In this document: positions 1-5,985 of the stretch, piece after piece | Layout of the letters: each line of letters opens with the position of its first letter | How positions within the stretch are numbered: position 1 is the stretch's first letter | Made by a program: the position numbers and the translations under genes | The notes under the pieces: model-generated | The model's database searches: none | Told to the model about the DNA's origin: nothing | Seen by the model: only the letters and a program-made list of their open reading frames with translations | From: Verrucomicrobiota bacterium | GTDB taxonomy: Bacteria > Verrucomicrobiota > Verrucomicrobiia > Limisphaerales > UBA1100 | DNA: 7,424 bases | Direction of reading: 5' to 3' | Assembly: GCA_015660155.1 (NCBI GenBank) | Contig: DQLO01000353.1 | Span: forward strand, 1-7,424

Positions 1-81
1 CCCCACCAACGCCACCAACGCCACCAACGCCACCAACGCCACCAACGCCACCACCGCAATCATCAATAGAATCTGTTTCAT
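1..81 (-). CDS. Probable lipoprotein, N-terminal signal peptide only (runs off left edge)
   Basis: Only the first 27 codons are in the window; the rest lies left of position 1. The ATG is at 81-79 and the frame is open to position 1. The peptide starts M-K-Q-I-L-L-M-I-A-V-V and continues with five LVA-type tripeptides, then L-V-G at the edge. One basic residue followed by a long Leu/Val/Ala stretch is a Sec signal peptide. The visible ALVG would complete a lipobox if the next codon is Cys, which cannot be seen. The start is supported by an AAGGA Shine-Dalgarno at 88-92, six bases from the ATG. The gene begins nine bases after the aldo/keto reductase stop codon, so the two are probably cotranscribed. 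The mature domain is unknown; Verrucomicrobial leaders of this type precede many unrelated domains, so no function is assigned. Confidence 0.7.
   Translation of the reverse strand, partial: MKQILLMIAVVALVALVALVALVALVG
4..57. repeat. 9-bp tandem repeat inside the lipoprotein signal peptide
   Basis: The plus-strand unit CACCAACGC occurs five times without error at 4-48. A sixth copy at 49-57, CACCACCGC, has one mismatch. Read on the minus strand, the units encode repeated Ala-Leu-Val. Because the period is 9 bp, gain or loss of a unit keeps the frame and changes the hydrophobic core by three residues. Confidence 0.95.
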
Positions 82-87
82 ATCTTT

Positions 88-93
88 TCCTTA
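88..93 (-). promoter_or_regulatory. Shine-Dalgarno overlapping the upstream stop codon
   Basis: On the minus strand the reductase ends GGT TAA and runs directly into GGAAAAGAT ATG. The AAGGA at 92-88 shares two bases with the TAA stop at 93-91 and sits six bases before the lipoprotein ATG. This fixes the lipoprotein start and suggests translational coupling between the two genes. Confidence 0.75.
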
Positions 94-1080
94 ACCTACT
101 GCCTCGGTGAACTCCGCATGGGCTGACTCGATTGCCTGCAGTTCCTCCCCACTCAATTGCCAGTCGCCGGCCTTCACCGTTTCAGCAATCTGGCCGGTTC
201 GTCGCGCTCCCACAATGGCACTGGTCACTTCAGCTCGGCGCAGGGTCCATGCCACGGCCAGTTGGCCCACCGTGTGCCCGCTTCCCGCGGCAATTTCACC
301 CAATGCATTCACCAGTTTCAAAAAAGGCTCCTGCTTGGGTGGATGAAGCAGGGAAGCGACCGGATGATCCGGCTTGTGCTTGCGCCAATCGGTATCAGCG
401 AGGTTGGAGATCCATTCTTCATTCACCTTGCCAGTGAGTAATCCGCTCTCCATGGGGCTATAGCAGACAATGCCGCAATTATTCTGCCCACACCAATCAA
501 GCTGACCTTCTGTTTCAAGCTGCCGGTTAAGCAAACTGTAGCGGGGCTGCAGTGAGGAAACCGGGCCAAGCGCCGAAGCACGGCCGAGCTGATCCACTGA
601 GTAATTGCTCACTCCGGGCCAGCGGATTTTACCCTGTTCTTTCAGGTCTAGCAGCGTCTGCCAGGCTTCCCCCACGCCTTCATCGGGCTCTGGCCAATGG
701 AGTTGGTAAAGGTCAATGCAGTCAGTCTGCAGGCGCTTCAATGAACCTTCGATCTCCTCAAGAATGGTGGCGCGGGAGGTGAAGCGATTGGGGGTGCGAT
801 CGGCGTTGGGGAGTACGCCACACTTGGTGGCAAGGATGACGGGGCGACCCCATTCTTTGACGGCTTTGCCGACCACTTCCTCAGACACGCCAAAGCCGTA
901 AGCGTGTGCGGTATCAATCCAGTTGATGCCCGCCTCAAGTCCCTCCAGAATTGCGGCTACTGAATCAGCCTCATCCTGAGGCCCCCAACCCATCCCCCAG
1001 TCATCCCCACCAATGGCCCAGGTGCCGAAGCCAACGGGAGTTAATTCTAAATCGGAGTTACCAAGAACACGTGTCTGCAT
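91..1080 (-). CDS. Aldo/keto reductase
   Basis: A cytosolic NAD(P)H-dependent oxidoreductase of the aldo/keto reductase superfamily, which reduces carbonyls to alcohols on a TIM barrel. About 329 residues is the normal length. Numbered from the GTG at 1086, the four catalytic residues are present: Asp58 and Tyr63 in the WIDTAHAYG motif, Lys88 in ATKCG, and His130 in QLHWPEP. The N-terminal barrel strand reads TPVGFGTWAIGG, and the C-terminal cofactor-binding region includes AIVGARRTGQI near residues 290-300. I prefer the ATG at 1080-1078, which gives the usual MQTR.LGNSDLE start; an in-frame GTG at 1086 would add two residues. No strong ribosome binding site separates the two. It lies 43 bp downstream of the YbaY-like gene and 9 bp upstream of the lipoprotein gene, all on one strand. 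The substrate cannot be predicted. The loop KIRWPGVSN carries Trp-Pro where Tyr-Ile or similar is common. Confidence 0.93.
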   Translation of the reverse strand: MQTRVLGNSDLELTPVGFGTWAIGGDDWGMGWGPQDEADSVAAILEGLEAGINWIDTAHAYGFGVSEEVVGKAVKEWGRPVILATKCGVLPNADRTPNRFTSRATILEEIEGSLKRLQTDCIDLYQLHWPEPDEGVGEAWQTLLDLKEQGKIRWPGVSNYSVDQLGRASALGPVSSLQPRYSLLNRQLETEGQLDWCGQNNCGIVCYSPMESGLLTGKVNEEWISNLADTDWRKHKPDHPVASLLHPPKQEPFLKLVNALGEIAAGSGHTVGQLAVAWTLRRAEVTSAIVGARRTGQIAETVKAGDWQLSGEELQAIESAHAEFTEAVG

Positions 1081-1123
1081 GGGCACTGACTCTAACTGCG
1101 CCCGATGAACGAGGCAAGCAGGC

Positions 1124-1549
1124 CTATTTTCGCAGGTCGCGAAGGATTAGGGTTACTTTTTGGGGATTGCCGCCGGTGAGAACTTTGCAGAGGCCGCGTT
1201 TGCCATCTTTCTCGCCCATGAGCTGGCGTTTGCCTTTGGCGTCGAGGACGAAGCAGGTGATATAGTAAGACATGCCGGGCTTGATGGTGCTGGCATCGCC
1301 CACGATGAATTTGGTTTTGGTTTCGTCGCCGGCTTTGTGGGCGTATTTTTTTACGTTAAACTTGCCCACGAGATCAGCGGGTTTGTCGGCGATGAAGGGG
1401 TGGAATTCGTACAGCCTGATTTCCAATTCCAATCCACCGTAGGCTTTTACGGTTTTGGGGGTGAGGATGGTGCCGGTGACTTTGGCGGACTCCGCTGCGG
1501 GAAGCTGAATCGCCAGCGCGAGGAGGGTAACGGAGAGAATGGTATTCAT
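1124..1549 (-). CDS. Small secreted protein, possibly YbaY/YscW-like
   Basis: A 141-residue exported protein. Residues 1-22 form a Sec signal peptide without a lipobox Cys, so the mature protein is probably periplasmic or loosely attached. The mature part has alternating beta-strand character: V-T-G-T-I near 24-28, LELEIRLYE at 40-48, ADLVGKF at 58-64, a strand ending FIVG at 81-84, then IKPGMSYYITCFVLD at 89-103 and a final NPQKVTLILRDL at 128-139. This order (G-T-I, a strand ending in a D/E residue, P-x-x-x-Y-x-v, GNP-kVtLiLr) recalls the YbaY/YscW family of small beta-sandwich lipoproteins (PF09619). That assignment is by eye and moderate. Two cysteines (C99, C121) might pair after export. 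Its ATG overlaps the TGA of the preceding gene as ATGA (1546-1549), indicating coupled translation. The function of such proteins outside type III secretion is not settled. Confidence 0.75.
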   Translation of the reverse strand: MNTILSVTLLALAIQLPAAESAKVTGTILTPKTVKAYGGLELEIRLYEFHPFIADKPADLVGKFNVKKYAHKAGDETKTKFIVGDASTIKPGMSYYITCFVLDAKGKRQLMGEKDGKRGLCKVLTGGNPQKVTLILRDLRK

Positions 1550-2076
1550 CGGCGGGGGCGGCGCGGGGCCACGTTGGGTTGGGGGTGCGCGCGAGTCACA
1601 TTGGGTTGGGAGGGATCGGGGGCAAACCCACCCCCCACACCGCCGGGCCGCCCGGGGGCTCTGCGGGGTTCGGCATTGGGCAGGGGTTGCGGGTGGTCGC
1701 CCGGATCGACGGGTTCAAAAACAAAACGAGTGAAGGGTTTGGGTTTTCCGTTGTGAATGACGGTGGCGGTGATGGATTTCATTTGCCACACTTGGCCGGT
1801 TTGGGTGTCGAGCTTGAGCACGATGGGCACGGCTTTGCCGTTTTGCTGGATTTGGGCGGAGATGATTTGGAAGCGCCCGGGCATGTCTGGCATAAACATT
1901 TCGCCGGGAAAAATTTGGCCATCCGGGGGCTCCATATCTTCGGGGAAAATTTCTCTGGGTTCCACGGGCACGGGGATGGGGGGCGGGGCGAGGCCGGGCA
2001 GGATTTGGATGGGTGGGCGCTCTTGCGCGGCGATGTTAAATGCAACAGTGAGAAGAATTAGGAGAGTCGTTTTCAT
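1546..2076 (-). CDS. Secreted proline-rich hypothetical protein
   Basis: A 176-residue protein of unknown function. Residues 1-17 are a Sec signal peptide, with likely cleavage before Q18. Three regions follow. Residues 20-66 are rich in Pro, Glu and Met. Residues 67-124 form a folded-looking core starting GRFQIISAQI and containing LKLDTQTGQVW at 87-97. From about 125 to the end, the tail is low in complexity and rich in Pro, Arg and Gly, and includes two QPNV copies. The DTQTG-x-[VT]-W pattern recurs in many small bacterial proteins that I know only as uncharacterised. It is first in a leftward cluster and shares four bases with the next gene. I saw no clear Shine-Dalgarno before its ATG, which is common in this phylum. 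The tail's codons are unusually G-rich on the plus strand. The core and overlap make a real gene likely. Confidence 0.72.
   Translation of the reverse strand: MKTTLLILLTVAFNIAAQERPPIQILPGLAPPPIPVPVEPREIFPEDMEPPDGQIFPGEMFMPDMPGRFQIISAQIQQNGKAVPIVLKLDTQTGQVWQMKSITATVIHNGKPKPFTRFVFEPVDPGDHPQPLPNAEPRRAPGRPGGVGGGFAPDPSQPNVTRAHPQPNVAPRRPRR
1603..1622 (+). other. G-quadruplex motif in the proline-rich tail
   Basis: Four G-runs at 1603-1605, 1608-1610, 1612-1614 and 1618-1622 are separated by loops of 2, 1 and 3 bases. This fits the canonical pattern of four runs of at least three G with 1-7 base loops. It is on the template strand of the proline-rich gene, whose Pro codons (CCC) produce it. A function is not shown; it may be only a by-product of codon choice. 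Confidence 0.5.
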
Positions 2077-2186
2077 AACAGGATTGGACGCCAGAATGGC
2101 GCATTTGCCCCGTATGAAAAGGGAAATCGGGTAAAGCCGGGCCTAACAGAAAGCATGCTCCCAATGAGCACCTGTGTCTTTCGGGG

Positions 2187-2342
2187 TTACTGGTATGCCC
2201 GGCGGTACTGGAAACCCTTAATCCCGCGGTAAAACTTCTTTACCTTAAAATTGCGCGCCTCCCAGAGCGCAAGGCCGAAGAACGTGATGAAGGGTAGACG
2301 GCGCGTTAAATTAATTCTCCTAACCCGCTCTTTTTTATTCAC
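2187..2342 (-). CDS. Doubtful small basic ORF (51 aa)
   Basis: From a GTG at 2342-2340, this frame encodes 51 residues and stops at TAA 2189-2187. The peptide is very basic and aromatic: it begins M-N-K-K-E-R-V-R-R (with GTG read as Met), has a short apolar stretch RLPFITFFGLALWE at 15-28, and ends in a Lys/Arg/Tyr-rich tail with KKFYRGIKGFQYRRAYQ. The composition looks more like a protein than random translation, and its second half uses codons similar to the neighbours. Against it, the GTG has only a G-rich stretch about 14 bases upstream as a possible ribosome binding site, there is no ATG in a sensible place, and it lies where divergent promoters are expected. No family was recognised. 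It may equally be an untranslated leader. Confidence 0.25.
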   Translation of the reverse strand: MNKKERVRRINLTRRLPFITFFGLALWEARNFKVKKFYRGIKGFQYRRAYQ

Positions 2343-2374
2343 AACAGTGGATAATTCCCCTTCACTTGTGAGCG

Positions 2375-2409
2375 TTGAACATTGCACGAGAACGCTGCGT
2401 CTATAAAAT
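2375..2409 (+). promoter_or_regulatory. Weak candidate promoter for the rightward gene pair
   Basis: TATAAA at 2402-2407 or TAAAAT at 2404-2409 each match five of six bases of a -10 box. Possible -35 boxes are TTGAAC (2375-2380, 21 bp from TATAAA, too far) and TTGCAC (2382-2387, 16 bp from TAAAAT but only three of six bases). The position, about 45-50 bp before the ATG, is suitable. The call is weak because sigma-70-like rules are not well established for this organism. Confidence 0.3.
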
Positions 2410-2421
2410 AGGTTGCAGGCA

Positions 2422-2435
2422 CACGACCTGTCGTG
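2422..2435. promoter_or_regulatory. 14-bp palindrome in the 5' leader, possible operator
   Basis: CACGAC, two bases, then GTCGTG forms a perfect inverted repeat between the candidate -10 box and the ribosome binding site at 2444. A repressor dimer bound here would block transcription. In RNA it could form a five-base-pair hairpin with a CCTG loop. It matches no operator that I can name. Confidence 0.3.
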
Positions 2436-2443
2436 AGCCGACC

Positions 2444-2449
2444 AAGGAG
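2444..2449 (+). promoter_or_regulatory. Strong ribosome binding site AAGGAG
   Basis: AAGGAG lies six bases before the ATG at 2456, an ideal Shine-Dalgarno and spacing. It fixes the start of the membrane protein gene. It is the strongest site in the window and contrasts with the absence of one before the downstream gene at 4223. Confidence 0.85.
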
Positions 2450-2455
2450 TAACCC

Positions 2456-4213
2456 ATGTTGAAGTCGAACGATACGGACAAACCATATCTGTTGCACCAC
2501 CTCATCATCCACGGGGTGTTGGCGGTAGCGTTTCTAATGGTGGGCTGGCTGTTCCCCGCGCAGTACCGCACGCTGCACACCGACGCATTGGCGCAGGCAT
2601 CGGTGGTGGAAGGGCAAACCTTGGAGGAATTCCGCGATCATCTCGGTGCAGGCACCGACCCTTTAAGCGCCGCTCCACTGCTCGACCTCGCAGCGAAGCA
2701 ACTGGAGCAACCCGCGCCCTTGCCGGAAAAACTCAGCCCCCTCCCAATCGCCCCGGCGCTGGATTCCTACTTTGCCCCCGCCCGCCAACGCGAGATTGCG
2801 AACCATCCCAGCAGCCAAAGCGAATTGGTGAAACGATTGCTGGCCCTGAAAAGCCAAGCCCCCAACTACGCCGCCGCCATCACTTTGGCCGCACGCCTCC
2901 AGGCCAACGGCCAGTTCCATCAGGATCTCAACCTGCAACTCCACCGCCTCGGGCAGGAGGCTAACGCCGATGAACTGCGCGAAGCCATGCACGCCTTTTC
3001 CCTGTTGGCCAGCCGACTCACCGAGCCGCAATTGGGCCGCTTGATGCGCCACACCGAAAGCCCTCTCACCCTCATGCGTTTGGCAAAAATCGCCAAACTC
3101 CAAACGCTGGTGCCGCCTTTCGATACATTTAATGAAGTGGATGAAAATGGAAAAAGCGATGACCTCATCATCGCTGACGAGCTAATCGGCACGCCCTTCC
3201 ACCATCTCTTTGGGCACACCGTGGAACGCAACGCTCAAGGCCAGCCCATCCGATGGGACGCCGATGGCAACGGCGAACTCACCCGCGAAGAATGGACCGC
3301 GCTGCCCTTCATCCCGCTGGAGTTCACCGAGTTCCCCGCCGTGTACGCCGCCTCCGTTTGGAGCGGCCAGCCCGAGGCCGTCACCCGCTACCTCATGAGC
3401 CACGGCCGGCCCGGCACACGCTGGCTGCAGGATGCCATGCGCCAAGGGCGCGGCGCCATGAAACTGGTGCTTGCCCAACAACTGCCCGTGAGCGATCGCG
3501 CCGGGCTGGGCCTCGATTCCGCCGCCGCCTTCAGCCTGCGCCATCCTAGCTGGGCGCTCTTTGTAAAATTCCTGTTGCTCGGCCTCGGCTGCATCATCCT
3601 CATGCGCGCGTGGAACAGCTTTTTCACCGTCAGTGCCACCGGCGCCAACGCCGTGCGCGACTTCATCCTGCGCCGCCGCGCCATGGCCTGCGCCCTGTTC
3701 CTCGCCCTCGTGGCCCTCGGCGAGCCGATCTTTCTCCAACCCGCACAATCCTCCGAGTACACTGTGTCCATCAATTTACCCGTCCTCAGTGAGGACGAAA
3801 ACCCAACCCCAACCCCGGAAACCAACAACGCCATGCTCGCCACCACGAACATCGTCCTCAACACCATCCTCTTCGTCGCCTTTGCCGCGATCCAAATCTT
3901 TGTCTACCTCACCTGCAAATCCAAGGTGGAGGAAGTCCGCCACGGCGCGGGCGATCCCCTGCTCAAGCTGCGGCTCCTGGAAAACGAAGACAACCTCTTC
4001 GACATGGGCCTCTACATCGGCATCGCCGGCACCGCCCTCACTCTCGCCATCAAAATGCTCTTGCCCCAGTTTGGCATCAGCCTATCCGTCGCCTACGCCT
4101 CCAACATCTTTGGCATCCTGTGCGTGGCGCTCGTCAAAATCCATCACGTCCGCGGCGCCCGCCAGCAACTCATTATGGAAGCCGAAGCCACCCCCGGCAC
4201 CCAAACCCACTAA
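2456..4213 (+). CDS. Polytopic membrane protein with EF-hand-containing soluble domain, function unknown
   Basis: A 585-residue inner-membrane protein with no family I can name. An N-terminal helix (about 15-34) is followed by a large soluble region (35-365) rich in Ala, Leu, Gln and Arg that looks mostly helical. Five more hydrophobic segments follow: about 366-384, 409-426, 464-486, 515-536 and 541-561. Inside the soluble region, D268-A-D-G-N-G-E-L-T-R-E-E279 is a perfect 12-residue EF-hand loop (positions 1, 3, 5, 7, 9 and 12 all suitable, Gly at 6). A second, degenerate loop at D229-E242 carries about two extra residues; together they resemble an EF-hand pair. Residues 430-462 form a Pro/Thr/Glu-rich linker between two helices. 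The start is set by AAGGAG. It is followed 9 bp later by the coiled-coil gene and is probably cotranscribed with it. Sensing or scaffolding at the membrane is a guess. Confidence 0.85.
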   Translation: MLKSNDTDKPYLLHHLIIHGVLAVAFLMVGWLFPAQYRTLHTDALAQASVVEGQTLEEFRDHLGAGTDPLSAAPLLDLAAKQLEQPAPLPEKLSPLPIAPALDSYFAPARQREIANHPSSQSELVKRLLALKSQAPNYAAAITLAARLQANGQFHQDLNLQLHRLGQEANADELREAMHAFSLLASRLTEPQLGRLMRHTESPLTLMRLAKIAKLQTLVPPFDTFNEVDENGKSDDLIIADELIGTPFHHLFGHTVERNAQGQPIRWDADGNGELTREEWTALPFIPLEFTEFPAVYAASVWSGQPEAVTRYLMSHGRPGTRWLQDAMRQGRGAMKLVLAQQLPVSDRAGLGLDSAAAFSLRHPSWALFVKFLLLGLGCIILMRAWNSFFTVSATGANAVRDFILRRRAMACALFLALVALGEPIFLQPAQSSEYTVSINLPVLSEDENPTPTPETNNAMLATTNIVLNTILFVAFAAIQIFVYLTCKSKVEEVRHGAGDPLLKLRLLENEDNLFDMGLYIGIAGTALTLAIKMLLPQFGISLSVAYASNIFGILCVALVKIHHVRGARQQLIMEAEATPGTQTH

Positions 4214-4222
4214 CCCCCTGTT

Positions 4223-5893
4223 ATGAATAAAACACTCCTGCTCATCATCTGCGATTTTCTGCTGCTCAACCTCATCCACTTCACCGCGTGGGATGAGCTG
4301 GAAAAGGATGCCAAAGAAAATCCCGGCGCCGGCGGCACCCAATCCACCGGAGCCGGCATGGGCGATCCCCAGCGCGACCTCGAACTCGTGCGCCTCAAAT
4401 TCAAACAATCCGCCGCCGAACTCGACGAGCAAAAACGCGCCTACATCAACCTCTCCAACACCGCCACCGAGAGCCAACAAGCCAGCGCCAAAAAAATTGA
4501 TGAAGCTGAGCAAAAAGCCATCGGTTGGTATCGCAAAGCCCAGGAAGAAGAAGCCGCCAAAGCCGCCGCCCAAAACGCCAACCGCATCGCCCTCGAACAA
4601 CTCAAGAACCGCACCCAACAGGTCAACCTCAGCGAGGAAGAAAAAAAGAAACTTGAGGAAGAACGCAAAAAACTAGAAGCCCAAGCCGCCAAGCTGCAAG
4701 GCGACATTAACACTCTCGAAATCAATCTCAACGCCGCCAAAACAAACGCCACCGAAGCCCAGAAACGCGCCGAGCAAGCCCTCAACGCCGCTAACGCCCG
4801 CGCCACCAACGAACGCAACCGCGCCGACCAAGGCATCGCCGCCGCCAACACCCGCGCCGACAAAGAACGCACCCGCGCCTCCGTCGCCACCACCCGCGCC
4901 GACAAAGAACGCAACCGCGCCAACGATGCCAACACCCGCGCCAATGATGCCAATGTCGCTATGGCCAAGGCCACCGAAATCGCCAACGCCGCCCAGCAAC
5001 AAACCACCAAGGCCAACACTCGCGCTCAAACCGCCGAGCAAAAGGTGGAAACCGTGACCGCCGAATTGGCGGAAACCCAAACCGATCTAAAGGTCGCCGA
5101 GACAACCGCCAAAGTGGCCAAGGAATTCGTGGATAAACTGGGAGGCGACGTCCACGAACTCGAGCACTCCGTCAAAACCATCGTCAACAACACCCCCATC
5201 AACGCCAACATCCTGTTCCAGCAATTCCGCAGCCGAGGCGTAAAAGTTTGGCTCAAGTCCGGCCGCACCACCACCCGCACCGACACCATCCTCATTGAGC
5301 AGGGAAACTATGTTTATGCCCTGTTGCACACCAGCGACACTCCGTTCCCCGTCGGCCCCAAGGCCATGGGCATCAGCCGCGTGGAACCGACCCTCAGCAC
5401 CCCTGAAGCCGGCAAACCCAAACCCATTGTCTACAACCTCCCCTTCGCACAATTCCTCAAAGACGACCCGCGCGTCCTCGCCTCGCCCCTAATGAGCGTC
5501 TCCCAAGCCGCCAGCCGCGGCATTCGGCCTTATCAAATCGCTGCTGAACCCTACAAGTTCCCAAAGGCCTTCGTCATCAGCCGCGACGGCAAATCATACG
5601 GCGAAGTTGAATTCAAATTTAACCCCGCCCACAAAGGCTACGTGAAGATGGATAAACCCTTCGCTGGCGGAATCTTCAGCCGCAGCTTCAACCCCAGCAA
5701 AGGCGACCTCGTCCTCAGCCAAAAAGGCGAGCTCCTCGGCATGATGGCCAACAACACCTACTGCTACGTCATCCGTGACCTGAAATCCGAATCCTCCATC
5801 GCCTTCCGCAAAGACCTCAACCGCGCCACCATCGCCAAATCCCTCAAAACTCACCACGCCACCATCCAACGCAAAGCCTTCGATTTAAGGTAG
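4223..5893 (+). CDS. Membrane-anchored coiled-coil protein with C-terminal trypsin-like (inactive?) domain
   Basis: A 556-residue protein. Residues 1-20 (MNKTLLLIICDFLLLNLIHF) are a single hydrophobic anchor, likely uncleaved. A Gly/Pro-rich spacer (33-50) leads into a long coiled coil from about 50 to 315, rich in Ala, Glu, Lys, Arg and Asn, with a highly charged segment at 137-152 and tandem 14-residue repeats starting TRADKER near 210-250. A globular domain covers about 330-540. In it, strands such as TDTILIEQGNYVYALLHTS (354-371) and GDLVLSQKGELLGMM (494-508) recall the N-terminal barrel and the GDSGGPV..KGE..G region of trypsin-like proteases, but the position of the catalytic Ser is Lys493, so the domain would be inactive. 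This is an inference. I recall similar anchors in Verrucomicrobia but no characterised member. There is no Shine-Dalgarno before the ATG and only nine bases to the upstream stop, so expression probably depends on upstream translation. Confidence 0.85.
   Translation: MNKTLLLIICDFLLLNLIHFTAWDELEKDAKENPGAGGTQSTGAGMGDPQRDLELVRLKFKQSAAELDEQKRAYINLSNTATESQQASAKKIDEAEQKAIGWYRKAQEEEAAKAAAQNANRIALEQLKNRTQQVNLSEEEKKKLEEERKKLEAQAAKLQGDINTLEINLNAAKTNATEAQKRAEQALNAANARATNERNRADQGIAAANTRADKERTRASVATTRADKERNRANDANTRANDANVAMAKATEIANAAQQQTTKANTRAQTAEQKVETVTAELAETQTDLKVAETTAKVAKEFVDKLGGDVHELEHSVKTIVNNTPINANILFQQFRSRGVKVWLKSGRTTTRTDTILIEQGNYVYALLHTSDTPFPVGPKAMGISRVEPTLSTPEAGKPKPIVYNLPFAQFLKDDPRVLASPLMSVSQAASRGIRPYQIAAEPYKFPKAFVISRDGKSYGEVEFKFNPAHKGYVKMDKPFAGGIFSRSFNPSKGDLVLSQKGELLGMMANNTYCYVIRDLKSESSIAFRKDLNRATIAKSLKTHHATIQRKAFDLR
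4850..4912 (+). repeat. 42-bp tandem repeat encoding a two-heptad coiled-coil unit
   Basis: An identical 21-base segment occurs at 4850-4870 and 4892-4912, giving a 42-bp (14-residue) period. At the protein level it continues as TRADKERTRASVAT, TRADKERNRANDAN and TRANDANVAMAKAT, with a 7-residue sub-period in the third copy. Fourteen residues is two heptads, so the repeat preserves coiled-coil phase. It likely arose by internal duplication. Confidence 0.85.
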
Positions 5894-5905
5894 GGATTTT
5901 TTAAA

Positions 5906-5929
5906 CCGCCAAGGCGCAAAGCCGCCAAG
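5906..5929 (+). repeat. CGCCAAG-type 8-bp repeat element, copy 1
   Basis: Three 8-mers, CCGCCAAG, GCGCAAAG and CCGCCAAG, are flanked by AAA on the left and TTTT on the right, 12 bases after the coiled-coil gene's stop. The second copy at 6188-6211 has the same layout. It is not followed by a terminator-like hairpin plus T-run. Confidence 0.8.
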
Positions 5930-5985
5930 TTTTAAAGACAGGATAATAGGAAAATTGAAGGCGGGAAAACTACTTCATGTCACCC

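Larger units (their letters stand above)
2077..2455. other. Divergent intergenic region
   Basis: 379 bases separate the leftward cluster from the rightward pair, so promoters for both should be here. Toward the right gene there is a weak -35/-10 candidate, a 14-bp palindrome and a strong ribosome binding site. Toward the left gene I found no convincing promoter or ribosome binding site. A doubtful minus-strand ORF lies at 2187-2342. A small inverted repeat (TGCTC, five-base gap, GAGCA) is at 2156-2170. No tRNA, terminator or riboswitch was recognised. Confidence 0.7.

Noticed and set aside
1160..1756. Plus-strand ORF of 198 codons opposite the two secreted protein genes
   Set aside because: It is antisense to two genes with signal peptides and an ATGA overlap. 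Its translation is Gly/Phe/Ala-rich shadow sequence with a poly-Gly/Pro end.
2663..3748. Two long minus-strand ORFs opposite the membrane protein
   Set aside because: The opposite plus frame has a strong ribosome binding site, membrane helices and an EF-hand loop. The minus ORFs have shadow composition and no start signals.
3633..4226. Plus-strand ORF of 197 codons in another frame of the membrane protein gene
   Set aside because: Its Ser/Pro-rich translation comes from frame-shifted reading of GCC/CTC-rich codons; it lacks a start signal and overlaps the real gene fully.
4441..5019. Minus-strand ORF with repeated ARVRSLSARVLA-like pattern
   Set aside because: The pattern is the antisense translation of the coiled-coil heptad repeats, not an independent repeat protein.
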